From JAWXCE01 sp034440495 (GTDB lineage: Bacteria; Pseudomonadota; Alphaproteobacteria; Rhizobiales; Rhodomicrobiaceae), in NCBI GenBank assembly GCA_034440495.1, contig JAWXCE010000022.1, positions 28,273 to 92,272 on the forward strand: 64,000 nt of DNA. The letters are read 5' to 3'. The translations under genes and the position numbers were made by a program. Below, piece after piece: positions 33,673 to 42,393 of the stretch. Below the pieces are notes generated by a model. That model had not been told where the DNA came from. It saw only the letters and a list, made by a program, of their open reading frames with translations, and did no database searches. Within the stretch, counting starts at the first letter, position 1; every line of letters starts with the position of its first letter.

Positions 33673-36417
33673 TTAACCCACAGCGCCAAGCCCGCCAGCG
33701 ATGCAGTTGATAGACAATAGCAGGTTGGATTTAAACGCTTCCTTCGCCTGGCCGTGCTCGACCACCCGGAAACTACGCAACAACTCAACCTGCTGGCGGT
33801 TCACCTGGTTGATGATGGGCAGCCGCGCGGCGATGCGCTCGCGGTAGACCGGAAAGCGCTCGCTGATGTCTTTTTCGCCCGTCAGCCTGATGACCATCTC
33901 TACGGTCAACGCAAACTCCGCTTTCACCAGGGTGAAAATCGCCTCGCGCGCTCCGGCGTCCGGCACCAGCCCCGCATATTGGCGGGCGATATCGAGATCG
34001 ACGAGCAATAGCGTTTTCTCCACCTCGTCGATGATGAGGCGGAAGATACGACAATCTTCATACATGCGCTTGAGCAGCAAGGCGCCGCGCTCGCCCCGTA
34101 CATCGACAAAATTGCGGATGCCGCTACCTACGCCGTACCAGCCGGTGATCGCGTGCCGGTTCTGCGACCACGCAAACACCCACGGAATTGCCCGCAAATC
34201 GGCAAGGGTCGCGGCGCCGAAGCGCTTCGCGGGGCGCGAGCCTATGTTCAGAAGGGAGATTTCCTCAAGTGGACTGGCGGCTTGTAGATATAAAAGCAGG
34301 TTGGGGTGGTTGACAAGGCCCGCATATGCAGCCTGCGCAGCGCCAGACATAGCCTCTAAAGCCTCGTCAAACTCCGCGCGGCGCTGGCCGGAGGGATCGC
34401 TGCTGGAGGTGAGCGCGTGTTCCAGCACGCTGGACGCCAGCGTTTCCATCTGAAACGCAGCAGTGCCTTTGTTAGCGTATTTGAACGAAACGACCTCGCC
34501 CTGCTCGGTCGTGCGAAAAGCGCCGTTGATGGAGCCAGCCGGTTGCGCGGCGATGGCGCGGCCCGTTGGCGCGCCGCCCCGGCTCACCGATCCGCCCCGG
34601 CCATGGAAAAACGCGATAGGCACGCCCGCTTCCTCGCCCGTCTCGGTCAGCTTTTTTTGCGCTTTTGCCAATTCCCAGTTGGAGGCGAAAAAGCCGCCGT
34701 CCTTGTTCGAATCCGAATAGCCGATCATGACTTCCTGGACGCCGCCGCTGCCCCGCGCACTGCGTTTCACCATCGGCATGGCGAGCAACTCGCGCATGAT
34801 GGCGGGCGCCGCGCGCAGGTCGGGGATTGTCTCGAACAGCGGCACGATGGGCAATGTGCAGGTTTCAACGCCCGCCGCGTCGGAAAACAGCCCAGCCTCC
34901 TTGGCAAGCAGATAGGCGCCGAGCACATCCGCCGCGGAACTGGTCATGGAGAGGATGAAGCTGCCGAACGCCTCACGGTCGAGCGCGCCGCGCATGTCGC
35001 GCACCAGGCGGAAAAGCCCGAGCGTTTCCTCCGCTTCGGGCGTCAACCCTGAGAGTGTGCGTTCGCCTGCGCGCGGCTGGGCTAGCTCCGCAATGATCCA
35101 CGCCTTCCACTCGGCGCTTTCGCGCGCCGGCGGTTCGCCTCCCTCATGCGTTGCGCGCCAGAGCGATTGCAGGGTTTGCGTTAGCCGCGTCGTGTTCTCT
35201 CGCAGATCGAGCCGCACCGTGGAGAAACGGAAAATCTCCGCCGCCCAACGCAACGGGCGGACTTGCCGCGCGGCGAGGTCGGCGCAACCGCTCACCGCGA
35301 GCGCGTCCTCCAGCAGCCGCAAATCGCCGATGAGTTCATTGGCGCTGGGGTAGCCTTCATTTCCGCTCGACGTAGCGCGCGCGGTGCGGGTGATGGTGGC
35401 GTCAAGTTTGAGTAGCACGCAGGCGAGAAACTGGCGGTACGGCTCACCCGGATTGCGCTGCGCGATCATCAGACCTTCGCCGCTCGCCTCCAGGTCTTGC
35501 GCCAGCGCCTCCTGGAATGCCTTTGGCGCGGGCAGCGCCTGCTCGGTGATCGACAGGGTTTGCATCAACTGGACGACCCGCTGGCGGTAATGGTGCAGGC
35601 TGGCGAGCGCGTTTTCCTTCAGCGCCGCGCGCGTGACGAGGTTGGTGACGAACGGATTGCCGTCGCGGTCGCCACCGATCCATGAGCCGAACTGGAAAAT
35701 CGGCGTCACGGCGAAGCGCTCGCCCGGATAAAAGCGGTGCAGGGACGAGTGCAGCTTCTTCAGCAGCTCCGGCACGCCGTCGAACAGCGTTTCGTGGAAA
35801 AAGTGCAGGCCCCATTGCACTTCCTGATCGACGGCGGGCTTTTCCAGCCGCAACTCGCCGGTCATCCACAGCAATTCGATTTCGTCGCGCAGTTGATCGA
35901 TGACGGCGCCGCGCTCGCGCTGGGTATAGCGCGGCTGCTCCAACTCGACCAGCAGCCGGTAAACGCGGCGCAGCTTTTCGAGCACGGTGACGCGCTTCGC
36001 CTCGGTCGGGTGTGCCGTTATAACGGGCCGAATCCGCAGTTGCGCGAACTGGTCGCGAAATGCCTGCGCCGGAATTTTTGAGCGCACCGCCTCCGCCGCC
36101 AGATGCGCGAAAGTACCGCGCACCGCCTCGTCTCCGCGCTCACGCTCGGTTTCGCGGCGCTGGCGCATGTCGCCGTGCTGCTCCGCGATGGAGAGGAGTT
36201 GGAACCAGATGCCCTGGAATTTGAATATGCGAGCGAGCGCCGCTGGCGGCACGTCCGACAACGACTTGGTCTCGCCTCGCAGCACGGGCGCAATGTCGGG
36301 GTAATGGCGCGTCGCTACGCCGAGCAGGAGCGAAAACAGCAGGTTTGACGCCTCACCTTCGCGCGCGGAGTTGGATGCGGAAAAGGGCGTTCGGATGCTG
36401 GCGTATGAGTCAATCAT
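33673..36417 (-). CDS. ppc: Phosphoenolpyruvate carboxylase
   Basis: This enzyme makes oxaloacetate from PEP and bicarbonate, the carboxylation step of the serine cycle. The start ATG 36417 (MIDSYASIRTPF) is preferred to an in-frame ATG 51 bases earlier. It has 914 residues. Catalytic motifs are VITAHPTEAKR (active-site histidine), GGDRDGNPFVT, GYSDSNKDGGFFASN and the glycine loop GRGGSVSRGG. The C-terminus lacks the common INGIAAGxRNTG ending and finishes INCIAGGLGAVG. It lies between mtkB and mcl as in other serine-cycle methylotrophs. Confidence 0.95.
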   Translation of the reverse strand: MIDSYASIRTPFSASNSAREGEASNLLFSLLLGVATRHYPDIAPVLRGETKSLSDVPPAALARIFKFQGIWFQLLSIAEQHGDMRQRRETERERGDEAVRGTFAHLAAEAVRSKIPAQAFRDQFAQLRIRPVITAHPTEAKRVTVLEKLRRVYRLLVELEQPRYTQRERGAVIDQLRDEIELLWMTGELRLEKPAVDQEVQWGLHFFHETLFDGVPELLKKLHSSLHRFYPGERFAVTPIFQFGSWIGGDRDGNPFVTNLVTRAALKENALASLHHYRQRVVQLMQTLSITEQALPAPKAFQEALAQDLEASGEGLMIAQRNPGEPYRQFLACVLLKLDATITRTARATSSGNEGYPSANELIGDLRLLEDALAVSGCADLAARQVRPLRWAAEIFRFSTVRLDLRENTTRLTQTLQSLWRATHEGGEPPARESAEWKAWIIAELAQPRAGERTLSGLTPEAEETLGLFRLVRDMRGALDREAFGSFILSMTSSAADVLGAYLLAKEAGLFSDAAGVETCTLPIVPLFETIPDLRAAPAIMRELLAMPMVKRSARGSGGVQEVMIGYSDSNKDGGFFASNWELAKAQKKLTETGEEAGVPIAFFHGRGGSVSRGGAPTGRAIAAQPAGSINGAFRTTEQGEVVSFKYANKGTAAFQMETLASSVLEHALTSSSDPSGQRRAEFDEALEAMSGAAQAAYAGLVNHPNLLLYLQAASPLEEISLLNIGSRPAKRFGAATLADLRAIPWVFAWSQNRHAITGWYGVGSGIRNFVDVRGERGALLLKRMYEDCRIFRLIIDEVEKTLLLVDLDIARQYAGLVPDAGAREAIFTLVKAEFALTVEMVIRLTGEKDISERFPVYRERIAARLPIINQVNRQQVELLRSFRVVEHGQAKEAFKSNLLLSINCIAGGLGAVG

Positions 36418-36519
36418 GAATGCAGCCCAATAACGTTGAGGCGAAGCATTAAAACAAAGGGAAAACAAACTCCGGAAGCCGCAAGGGCGCCCCGGAATTT
36501 GATGTCACAGATGTTAGAC

Positions 36520-37431
36520 TCAGGCAGATGCGCGCATTTGTGCGCCGCCGCTCGACAGCACTTTCGCCATCGCCGCGCCCAGCTCGCTTGGTGACGGCGC
36601 GACGGTAAGGCCAAACGATTTCATAATTTCGGCCTTCTCGCCCGCGCTATCCCCGGTTGCCGAGATGATCGCGCCCGCGTGACCCATGCGGCGACCCTTT
36701 GGCGCCGTCAAACCCGCCACATAGCCAACCACCGGCTTTTTCATATTTTTGCTGATCCACTCGGCAGCTTCCGCTTCCTGTGGGCCGCCGATCTCGCCGA
36801 TCATCATCACGGCTTCGGTTTCAGGGTCTTGCTCAAACAGGATGAGGTGATCGAGGAACGACGAGCCGTTTATCGGGTCGCCGCCAATGCCGACGCTGGT
36901 GGACACGCCGATACCAAGCTCTTTCATTTGCGAGGCTGCTTCATAGCCCAGCGTGCCCGAGCGCGACACAATACCGACCGTGCCTTTCATGTAGATATTG
37001 CCGGGCATGATGCCAAGCATCGCCTTGCCGGGCGATATGATGCCAGCCCCGTTCGGGCCGACGAGCCGCGTGCGGCGTTCGCGCGGGTAGCGCATTAGGT
37101 AACGCTTCACCCGCATCATGTCCTGCGACGGAATTCCATCCGTGATGGACACGACTAGCCGCACGCCTGCGTCAGCCGCCTCCATGATAGCGTCTGCGCA
37201 GAACGGCGGCGCGACGAAGGTGATGCTCGCGCTAGCGCCGGTTTCGCGCATGGCGTCTTTTACGGTATTAAAAACAGGTAAACCGAGATGCTTCTGGCCA
37301 CCCTTGCCGGGCGTCACGCCGCCAACGACATTGGTGCCATATTCAATCATTTCCTTCGCGTGAAACGTACCCTTGTCGCCGGTAAAGCCCTGAATGATGA
37401 CCCGGCTGGTTTCGTCTAATAAAATGCTCAT
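36520..37431 (-). CDS. mtkB: Malate-CoA ligase (malate thiokinase) alpha subunit
   Basis: With MtkA this subunit activates malate to malyl-CoA using ATP. The family is that of succinyl-CoA synthetase alpha (SucD). The start ATG 37431 follows GGGAG. The 303 residues include QGFTGDKGTFHAKEMIEYG for CoA binding, GIVSRSGTLGYEAA, and GHAGAIIS with the histidine that is phosphorylated during catalysis. Assignment as malate rather than succinate ligase rests on the serine-cycle neighbours. It lies 31 bases after mtkA. Confidence 0.92.
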   Translation of the reverse strand: MSILLDETSRVIIQGFTGDKGTFHAKEMIEYGTNVVGGVTPGKGGQKHLGLPVFNTVKDAMRETGASASITFVAPPFCADAIMEAADAGVRLVVSITDGIPSQDMMRVKRYLMRYPRERRTRLVGPNGAGIISPGKAMLGIMPGNIYMKGTVGIVSRSGTLGYEAASQMKELGIGVSTSVGIGGDPINGSSFLDHLILFEQDPETEAVMMIGEIGGPQEAEAAEWISKNMKKPVVGYVAGLTAPKGRRMGHAGAIISATGDSAGEKAEIMKSFGLTVAPSPSELGAAMAKVLSSGGAQMRASA

Positions 37432-37462
37432 CTGCGTTATCTCCCGGAAGTTGCGCGCCGTC

Positions 37463-38644
37463 TTATGCGGCTTGTTGTTTGCCCGAACCGGATGCCTCGA
37501 CCGCTTTTTGCGCGGCTTCCGCCAGGGTGTTAGCGGAGATGATCGGCAGACCGCTTTCGTTGATGATCTTGCGGCCTTCCTCGACGTTCGTGCCCGAGAG
37601 GCGGACGACAAGCGGGACGTTCACATCCACTTCCTGAAACGCTTTCACGACGCCTTGCGCGATCCAGTCGCAGCGATTGATGCCTGCGAACACGTTGACC
37701 AGCATTGCTTTCACGTTCTTATCGGAAAGCACAAGCTTGAAGGCCGCCGCCACCCGCTCAGGTGACGCGCCGCCGCCGATGTCTAGAAAGTTGGCCGGAT
37801 TGCCGCCTGCGAACTTGATCATGTCCATGGTCGCCATTGCCAGACCGGCACCATTCACGATGCAGCCGATATCGCCTTCAAGGCCGACATAGTTGAGGTT
37901 GTGCTCGGCGGCTTGCACTTCGCGCGGATCGGACTGTGAATGGTCGCGCATGGCGGAGACAGAGCTGCGGCGGAACAGGGCGTTGTCGTCGAACGACATT
38001 TTGGCGTCGAGCGCCAGCACGCGGTCGTCTTTGGTCACGACCAGCGGGTTAATCTCCACCATCGTCGCGTCAAGGTCGCGGAAAGCGCGGTATGCGCCCA
38101 TGATGACCGACACGGCGCGGGCGACCTGCTTGATGTTGAGGCCGAGGCCGAAAGCGATTTCGCGAGCCTCGAAAGGCTGCAGTCCGACCGCCGGTTCAAC
38201 AGACACCTGAATGAGCGCATCGGGATGATCCTTGGCGATCTCCTCGATGTCCATTCCGCCGAATTTGGAGGCGATAACGCGCACCCGTTCGATTTTACGG
38301 TCCAGCACAAAGCCGAGATAAAGCTCTTTCTCGAATGGCTCGGCGACCTCGATATAAACGCGGTGGCAGACTTTGCCTTCCGGGCCGGTCTGGTTTGTGA
38401 CCAACGTCTTGCCGAGCATGTCGCGGGCGGCTTCGCGCACTTCGTTATAGGTTTTGCAGAGCTTCACCCCACCAGCCTTGCCGCGTCCGCCCGAGTGGAT
38501 CTGGGCTTTGACGGCCCAATGCCAGCCGCCAAGTTCCGTCGCGGAATAAACGGCCTGATCGGCGCTGTATGCGACCGCCCCGCGCGGTACGGCGACGCCA
38601 AAATTGCCTAACAGTTCTTTAGCCTGGTATTCGTGAATATCCAT
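37463..38644 (-). CDS. mtkA: Malate-CoA ligase (malate thiokinase) beta subunit
   Basis: This is the ATP-grasp subunit, homologous to SucC, of the malate-CoA ligase of the serine cycle. ATG 38644 follows a strong GGAGG and starts MDIHEYQAKELL. The 393 residues carry KAQIHSGGRGKAGGV (ATP-grasp), EINPLVVTKD (metal ligand), and GLEGDIGCIVNGAGLAMATM with FLDIGGGAS in the ligase domain. It is the first gene of the leftward group, divergent from sga. Confidence 0.93.
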   Translation of the reverse strand: MDIHEYQAKELLGNFGVAVPRGAVAYSADQAVYSATELGGWHWAVKAQIHSGGRGKAGGVKLCKTYNEVREAARDMLGKTLVTNQTGPEGKVCHRVYIEVAEPFEKELYLGFVLDRKIERVRVIASKFGGMDIEEIAKDHPDALIQVSVEPAVGLQPFEAREIAFGLGLNIKQVARAVSVIMGAYRAFRDLDATMVEINPLVVTKDDRVLALDAKMSFDDNALFRRSSVSAMRDHSQSDPREVQAAEHNLNYVGLEGDIGCIVNGAGLAMATMDMIKFAGGNPANFLDIGGGASPERVAAAFKLVLSDKNVKAMLVNVFAGINRCDWIAQGVVKAFQEVDVNVPLVVRLSGTNVEEGRKIINESGLPIISANTLAEAAQKAVEASGSGKQQAA

Positions 38645-38984
38645 GGGCTTTTCCTCCACAATGCGGGATGCCCCGGCTTTTGCGGCGCTTTCCCGTCAGA
38701 CGCCGGTCGCTTCGTTGCAGCGGGCGTAGCGCCCACATCCAAGTTCAATGAGGCCAGTTTGCCCGGTTTCGCCCTTAAGCACAATTTAACAATTCATAAC
38801 AGCCAATTAAGTTTGTCGTGATCTCTTTATCCTGCTGACGCTTTAAATCGGGGACGGCGCTTCGCTCGCGGCCCAGTTCGTCCCGCTTTCCGGGAAGGGT
38901 TCATCAGACCTCTTGTCACGCGCTTTCGCCAGTGCGCAGTATGAGACCACTTTCCACGATCCAAGATTTACGGAGGATATTCTC
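38645..38984. promoter_or_regulatory. Divergent control region between mtkA and sga
   Basis: These 340 bases carry no gene and must hold the promoters of both serine-cycle groups. The AT-rich core around 38784-38820 (with AATTTAACAATTC) is the best place for promoter and regulator sites. In Methylobacterium the LysR-type regulator QscR controls these genes; I could not fix a reliable site by eye. Confidence 0.4.
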
Positions 38985-40223
38985 ATGCCTGGTCGCCATT
39001 TCCTTTTCGTTCCAGGACCGACAAACGTGCCCGATCGCGTGAACCGCGCCATGATGGTGGCGATGGAGGATCACCGCTCCTCGAAGTTTCCGGAACTCAC
39101 GCTGCCATTGTTCCAGTACCTGAAGAAAATCTTCAAGACGACAGATGGGCAAGCATTTATTTTCCCGTCCTCGGGCACAGGCGCGTGGGAAGCTTGTCTG
39201 TGCAACACGCTGTCGCCCGGCGACAAGGTGCTCGCCTCGCGCTTCGGGCAGTTCAGCCATCTCTGGATCGACATGGCGCAGCGGCTCGGCCTCGACGTGC
39301 AAATTCTGGACGAAGAATGGGGCACGGGCGTTCATCCCGACAAGATTGAGTCCGTGCTGCGCGCCGATAGCTCGCATCAGATCAAAGCGGTGCTGTGCGT
39401 ACAGAACGAAACTGCCACCGGCGTCACCAGCGACATCGGCGCGGTGCGCAAGGCCATGGACGCCGCCAATCACCCGGCGATGCTATATGTGGACGGCGTT
39501 TCCTCCATCGCTAGCCTTGATTTCCGCATGGACGATTGGCGGGTCGATTGCGCCATCACCGGCTCGCAGAAGGGCCTGATGCTGCCGGCCGGCCTCGGCA
39601 TCGCCTGCGTCAGCCCGAAAGCGCTCGCCGCGCACAAAACCGCCACCTTGCGCCGCGTCTATTTCGACTTCGCCGACATGATCAAAACCAATGCGACCGG
39701 CTATTTCCCCTACACCCCCGCACTGCCGATGCTCTATGGCCTGCGCGAAGCGCTCGCCATGATCTTCGAGGAAAAGCTGGAGCATGTGTTCGAGCGCCAT
39801 CACGTGCTGGCGTCGGGCGTGCGGGCGGCGGTAAAAGCGTGGGGCTTCACGGTTTGCGCGAAATCGCCAGAATGGCATTCCGACACGGTGAGCGCCATCA
39901 TGGTGCCGCCCGGTTTCAATGGCGCGGATGTGATCGACATCGCCTTCCGCCGTTATAATCTCGCGCTAGGCGCTGGCCTGTCACAGATGGCAGGCAAGCT
40001 GTTCCGCATCGGCCATCTGGGCGACCTGAACGACCTCATGGTGCTTGGCGCTATTGCGGGGGCGGAAATGGCGATGCGCGATGTGGGGATCGATATTGTG
40101 CTCGGCTCGGGCGTCGGCGCGGCGCAAACGCATTTCCGTTCGACAGTCATGCAGAAGGAGAAAAAGCCGACGGCGCAGGAGCGGTTTGCTAAACTCCATG
40201 CCGATAGCGTCATGAACGACTAA
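38985..40223 (+). CDS. sga: Serine--glyoxylate aminotransferase
   Basis: The enzyme converts serine and glyoxylate to hydroxypyruvate and glycine in the serine cycle. It is a PLP enzyme of the class V aminotransferase group. ATG 38985 lies after GGAGG. The 412 residues include FVPGPTNVPDRV at the N-terminus, PSSGTGAWEA, NETATGVTSDI, YVDGVSSIASLDFRMDDW, and ITGSQKGLMLP with the PLP lysine. It begins the rightward serine-cycle pair with hprA. Confidence 0.95.
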   Translation: MPGRHFLFVPGPTNVPDRVNRAMMVAMEDHRSSKFPELTLPLFQYLKKIFKTTDGQAFIFPSSGTGAWEACLCNTLSPGDKVLASRFGQFSHLWIDMAQRLGLDVQILDEEWGTGVHPDKIESVLRADSSHQIKAVLCVQNETATGVTSDIGAVRKAMDAANHPAMLYVDGVSSIASLDFRMDDWRVDCAITGSQKGLMLPAGLGIACVSPKALAAHKTATLRRVYFDFADMIKTNATGYFPYTPALPMLYGLREALAMIFEEKLEHVFERHHVLASGVRAAVKAWGFTVCAKSPEWHSDTVSAIMVPPGFNGADVIDIAFRRYNLALGAGLSQMAGKLFRIGHLGDLNDLMVLGAIAGAEMAMRDVGIDIVLGSGVGAAQTHFRSTVMQKEKKPTAQERFAKLHADSVMND

Positions 40224-40255
40224 AACTTCGGTTATCGCTGGCGCTCGCTTAAACC

Positions 40256-40328
40256 GTCATCACCGGCCTTGAGCCGGTGATCCAGATCGTGTTGATTACT
40301 GGATGGCCGGGTCAAGCCCGGCCATGAC
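40256..40328. repeat. Palindromic repeat, family 2, copy B (sga-hprA gap)
   Basis: The element is two back-to-back hairpins: TCACCGGC...GCCGGTGA, then GGCCGGG...CCCGGCC, bounded by GTCAT and ATGAC. It resembles the ppc-mcl element and nearly fills the short gap between sga and hprA. In mRNA it would form strong structures that could shield the upstream message or reduce hprA expression. Confidence 0.85.
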
Positions 40329-40381
40329 TCTGGGGACTTCACAAGTCCGCCGCCAAACAACGTAAAAGAGGAAACCCGCCC

Positions 40382-41323
40382 GTGCAGCACTCCGTCGTTT
40401 TTCTCGACCGTTCGACTCTGGACGCAACCGTCCGGCCCTTCAATTTCCCAAGCACATACAAGGAATATGACAAGACGGGCGTTGACGCGATCGTGGAAAG
40501 GTTGGCCGGCGCCAGCATCGCCGTCATCAACAAGGTGCCGATGCGCGAGGCGACGCTGTCGCAATTACCGGACCTCAAGCTGATCGCGGTGGCGGCGACG
40601 GGCACCGATGTGGTGGATAAAACCTACTGCAAATCGCGCGGTATCATCGTCTCCAACATTCGCAATTATGCTTTCAACACCGTGCCGGAGCATGTATTCG
40701 CCCTCGCCTTCGCTCTGCGCCGCTCCATAACCGCGTATCATGACGATGTGCGCAACGGCAAATGGCAGGAGGCCGAGCAGTTCTGCTTCTTCGGTCACCC
40801 CATCCGCGATATGCGCGGCTCGACGCTTGGCATCGTCGGCTATGGCGCGATCGGCAAATCGCTGGCGGCGACTGCAAAAGCGTTCGGCATGAATGTGCTG
40901 GCGTTCGATGCGTTTCCGCAGGATGGCCTAACCGACCTCGACACCCTGCTGCGCGAAAGCGACATCATCACGTTGCATGTGCCGCTGACGCCGGAGACGA
41001 AACACATGATCGGCGCTGCGGAGTTACGCAAAATGAAGCGTGACGCCATCCTCATCAACACCGGCCGCGGCGGACTGGTGGACGAGGCGGCGCTGGCCGA
41101 GGCGCTGACGCAAGGCATCATCGGCGGCGCGGGCTTCGACGTGCTGACCACCGAGCCGCCCAAGCAGGGCAACGTGCTTCTCGACCTGCGCCTGCCAAAC
41201 CTCATCATCACACCGCACGTGGCGTGGGCGAGCAAGGAGGCCATGCAGATTCTGGCGGATCAGCTCGTGGACAACATCGAGGCGTTTGCGGCGGGCAGCC
41301 CAAGCAATGTGGTTGAGGCTTAG
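40382..41323 (+). CDS. hprA: Hydroxypyruvate reductase (glycerate dehydrogenase)
   Basis: HprA reduces hydroxypyruvate to glycerate with NAD(P)H in the serine cycle. It belongs to the D-2-hydroxyacid dehydrogenase family and has 313 residues. The GTG start at 40382 follows AGAGGAAA. The nucleotide-binding loop is GIVGYGAIGKSLA (near residue 150). The catalytic arginine, glutamate and histidine lie in NTGRGGLVDE, DVLTTEPP and TPHVAWAS. It pairs with sga; a palindromic repeat lies between them. Confidence 0.93.
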   Translation: MQHSVVFLDRSTLDATVRPFNFPSTYKEYDKTGVDAIVERLAGASIAVINKVPMREATLSQLPDLKLIAVAATGTDVVDKTYCKSRGIIVSNIRNYAFNTVPEHVFALAFALRRSITAYHDDVRNGKWQEAEQFCFFGHPIRDMRGSTLGIVGYGAIGKSLAATAKAFGMNVLAFDAFPQDGLTDLDTLLRESDIITLHVPLTPETKHMIGAAELRKMKRDAILINTGRGGLVDEAALAEALTQGIIGGAGFDVLTTEPPKQGNVLLDLRLPNLIITPHVAWASKEAMQILADQLVDNIEAFAAGSPSNVVEA

Positions 41324-41324
41324 A

Positions 41325-41367
41325 GCCGTTCCCGAAAAGTGTTATGCGATTTTCGGACAAAAACGGC
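41325..41367 (+). terminator. Stem-loop directly after hprA
   Basis: GCCGTT pairs with AACGGC, with CGAAAA and TTTTCG inside, starting two bases after the hprA stop. The form (TAGAGC...) resembles a frequent rhizobial intergenic repeat. It may end or stabilise the sga-hprA transcript. Confidence 0.4.
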
Positions 41368-41436
41368 TTTAGGGATAGTTTAGACAGCATTCACGTGTTT
41401 GATGAAAGTAAGTGCTTTCGTTAACATGATCGCGGT

Positions 41437-41769
41437 TTAGGGGCGAAGCGCGTCGCGGGCGCGGGCTATCCCCTCGCGGCACGCTGGCCTTAAACGGTCC
41501 AGATTATAGATGAGGCATTGGATGATGCGACCTCCGCCTGGCATAACGTCAGAGCAGTAACGGCGGATATCGTCATTGCAGGCCATCCACGCCGTCATAA
41601 CCGGGGCGCCCCGGTGAGGGTAGCCGGGTTCGTCCTGCGCCAGGACGATTGGAGGTTTCGATGCATGTTCGACAGGCTCCGCAATCCGAAGCCCGGGCGC
41701 GCCATAGTTCGAGCAACCCGCAGTCCCGAGCATTGCCAGCGCCAATATAAATTTTGTCATCAGCCGCAT
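41437..41769 (-). CDS. Small cysteine-rich lipoprotein
   Basis: This 110-residue lipoprotein starts at ATG 41769 after GGAAGGCGAG. The signal peptide MRLMTKFILALAMLGTAGC ends in a lipobox cysteine at residue 19. The C-terminal half carries four cysteines in the pattern C-x7-C-x11-C-x12-C (ACNDDIRRYCSDV, then IIQCLIYN and PACRE). This is a single copy of the cysteine-rich GLG1-type repeat, often found in periplasmic proteins of rhizobia. The function is unknown. Confidence 0.7.
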   Translation of the reverse strand: MRLMTKFILALAMLGTAGCSNYGAPGLRIAEPVEHASKPPIVLAQDEPGYPHRGAPVMTAWMACNDDIRRYCSDVMPGGGRIIQCLIYNLDRLRPACREGIARARDALRP

Positions 41770-41883
41770 GGCTCGCCTTCCTGAAGTTGCGCCAACGTCT
41801 TTTCGCACAAACTCCAATTTGAATAAAGCGTGCTCTGCCCGAGGGGAGCGGAGCACGCCAAATCCGCGCCTAGAGCTGATTCA

Positions 41884-41912
41884 CCCGATTTGATTGAGTC
41901 GATCAAATCGGG
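41884..41912. repeat. Perfect 11-base-pair hairpin repeat
   Basis: CCCGATTTGAT and ATCAAATCGGG pair around a seven-base loop, just after the end of the leftward secreted-protein gene. The form resembles a common rhizobial intergenic palindrome. It could act as that gene's terminator. Confidence 0.6.
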
Positions 41913-41919
41913 ATCAGGC

Positions 41920-42234
41920 CTAGTGACGGCTGCGCGAGCGGTTGCGTGTGACAGTACCACCGCGTGGGCCGGTAAAGGTTGATGTAGAACTGCACGGGCC
42001 GCCGGAGCATGAACCGCTGCTCTCGCGCGAAAATGCGCGGCCTGCGCCAGTCGTGTATTCGCTGGATCCCGAGCGTGAGCAGACGCCGCCCTCGCACGAT
42101 CCCGAACCTTGAAAGCTGCCCGAGCCGCCGTAAGGGCCTGTCACCGTGCCCGAGCGATTGTAGCTTTGCGCGTTTGCCGCGCTCGCGCTAAAAGCAACGC
42201 CAGCGGCCAGAATGATTGCTGCTAGTTTGACCAT
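41920..42234 (-). CDS. Secreted Ser/Gly-rich small protein
   Basis: This 104-residue protein has a clear signal peptide (MVKLAAIILAAGVAFSASA, cut near residue 22). The mature part is low complexity, with repeated TGPYGGSGSFQGSGSCEGG-like units: two CxGGxC motifs (SCEGGVC, SCSGGPC), each after a glycine/serine run, and a basic end (RNRSRSRH). No enzyme motif is visible. The paired cysteines suggest disulphides in the periplasm or outside. The function is unknown; the signal peptide and repeats argue that it is real. Confidence 0.6.
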   Translation of the reverse strand: MVKLAAIILAAGVAFSASAANAQSYNRSGTVTGPYGGSGSFQGSGSCEGGVCSRSGSSEYTTGAGRAFSRESSGSCSGGPCSSTSTFTGPRGGTVTRNRSRSRH

Positions 42235-42351
42235 TATTATGTCCTTCCCGTTAATGCGCCATCAGCAGCGCTGACGTCACAATGACCTCGGTATGTTGCC
42301 GGGGTTTTGCAAAAACGGCGCTGAATGTTACGTTTTGTTAACTCCCGCGCC

Positions 42352-42370
42352 GCGCAGCTTTATGCTGCGC
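42352..42370 (+). promoter_or_regulatory. Hairpin in the leader of the two-component operon
   Basis: GCGCAGC and GCTGCGC pair around TTTAT, 23 bases upstream of the response-regulator start. A 5' leader structure is likely; its effect is unknown. Confidence 0.35.
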
Positions 42371-42393
42371 AGTTGCTGAGATAGAGGATTGTC

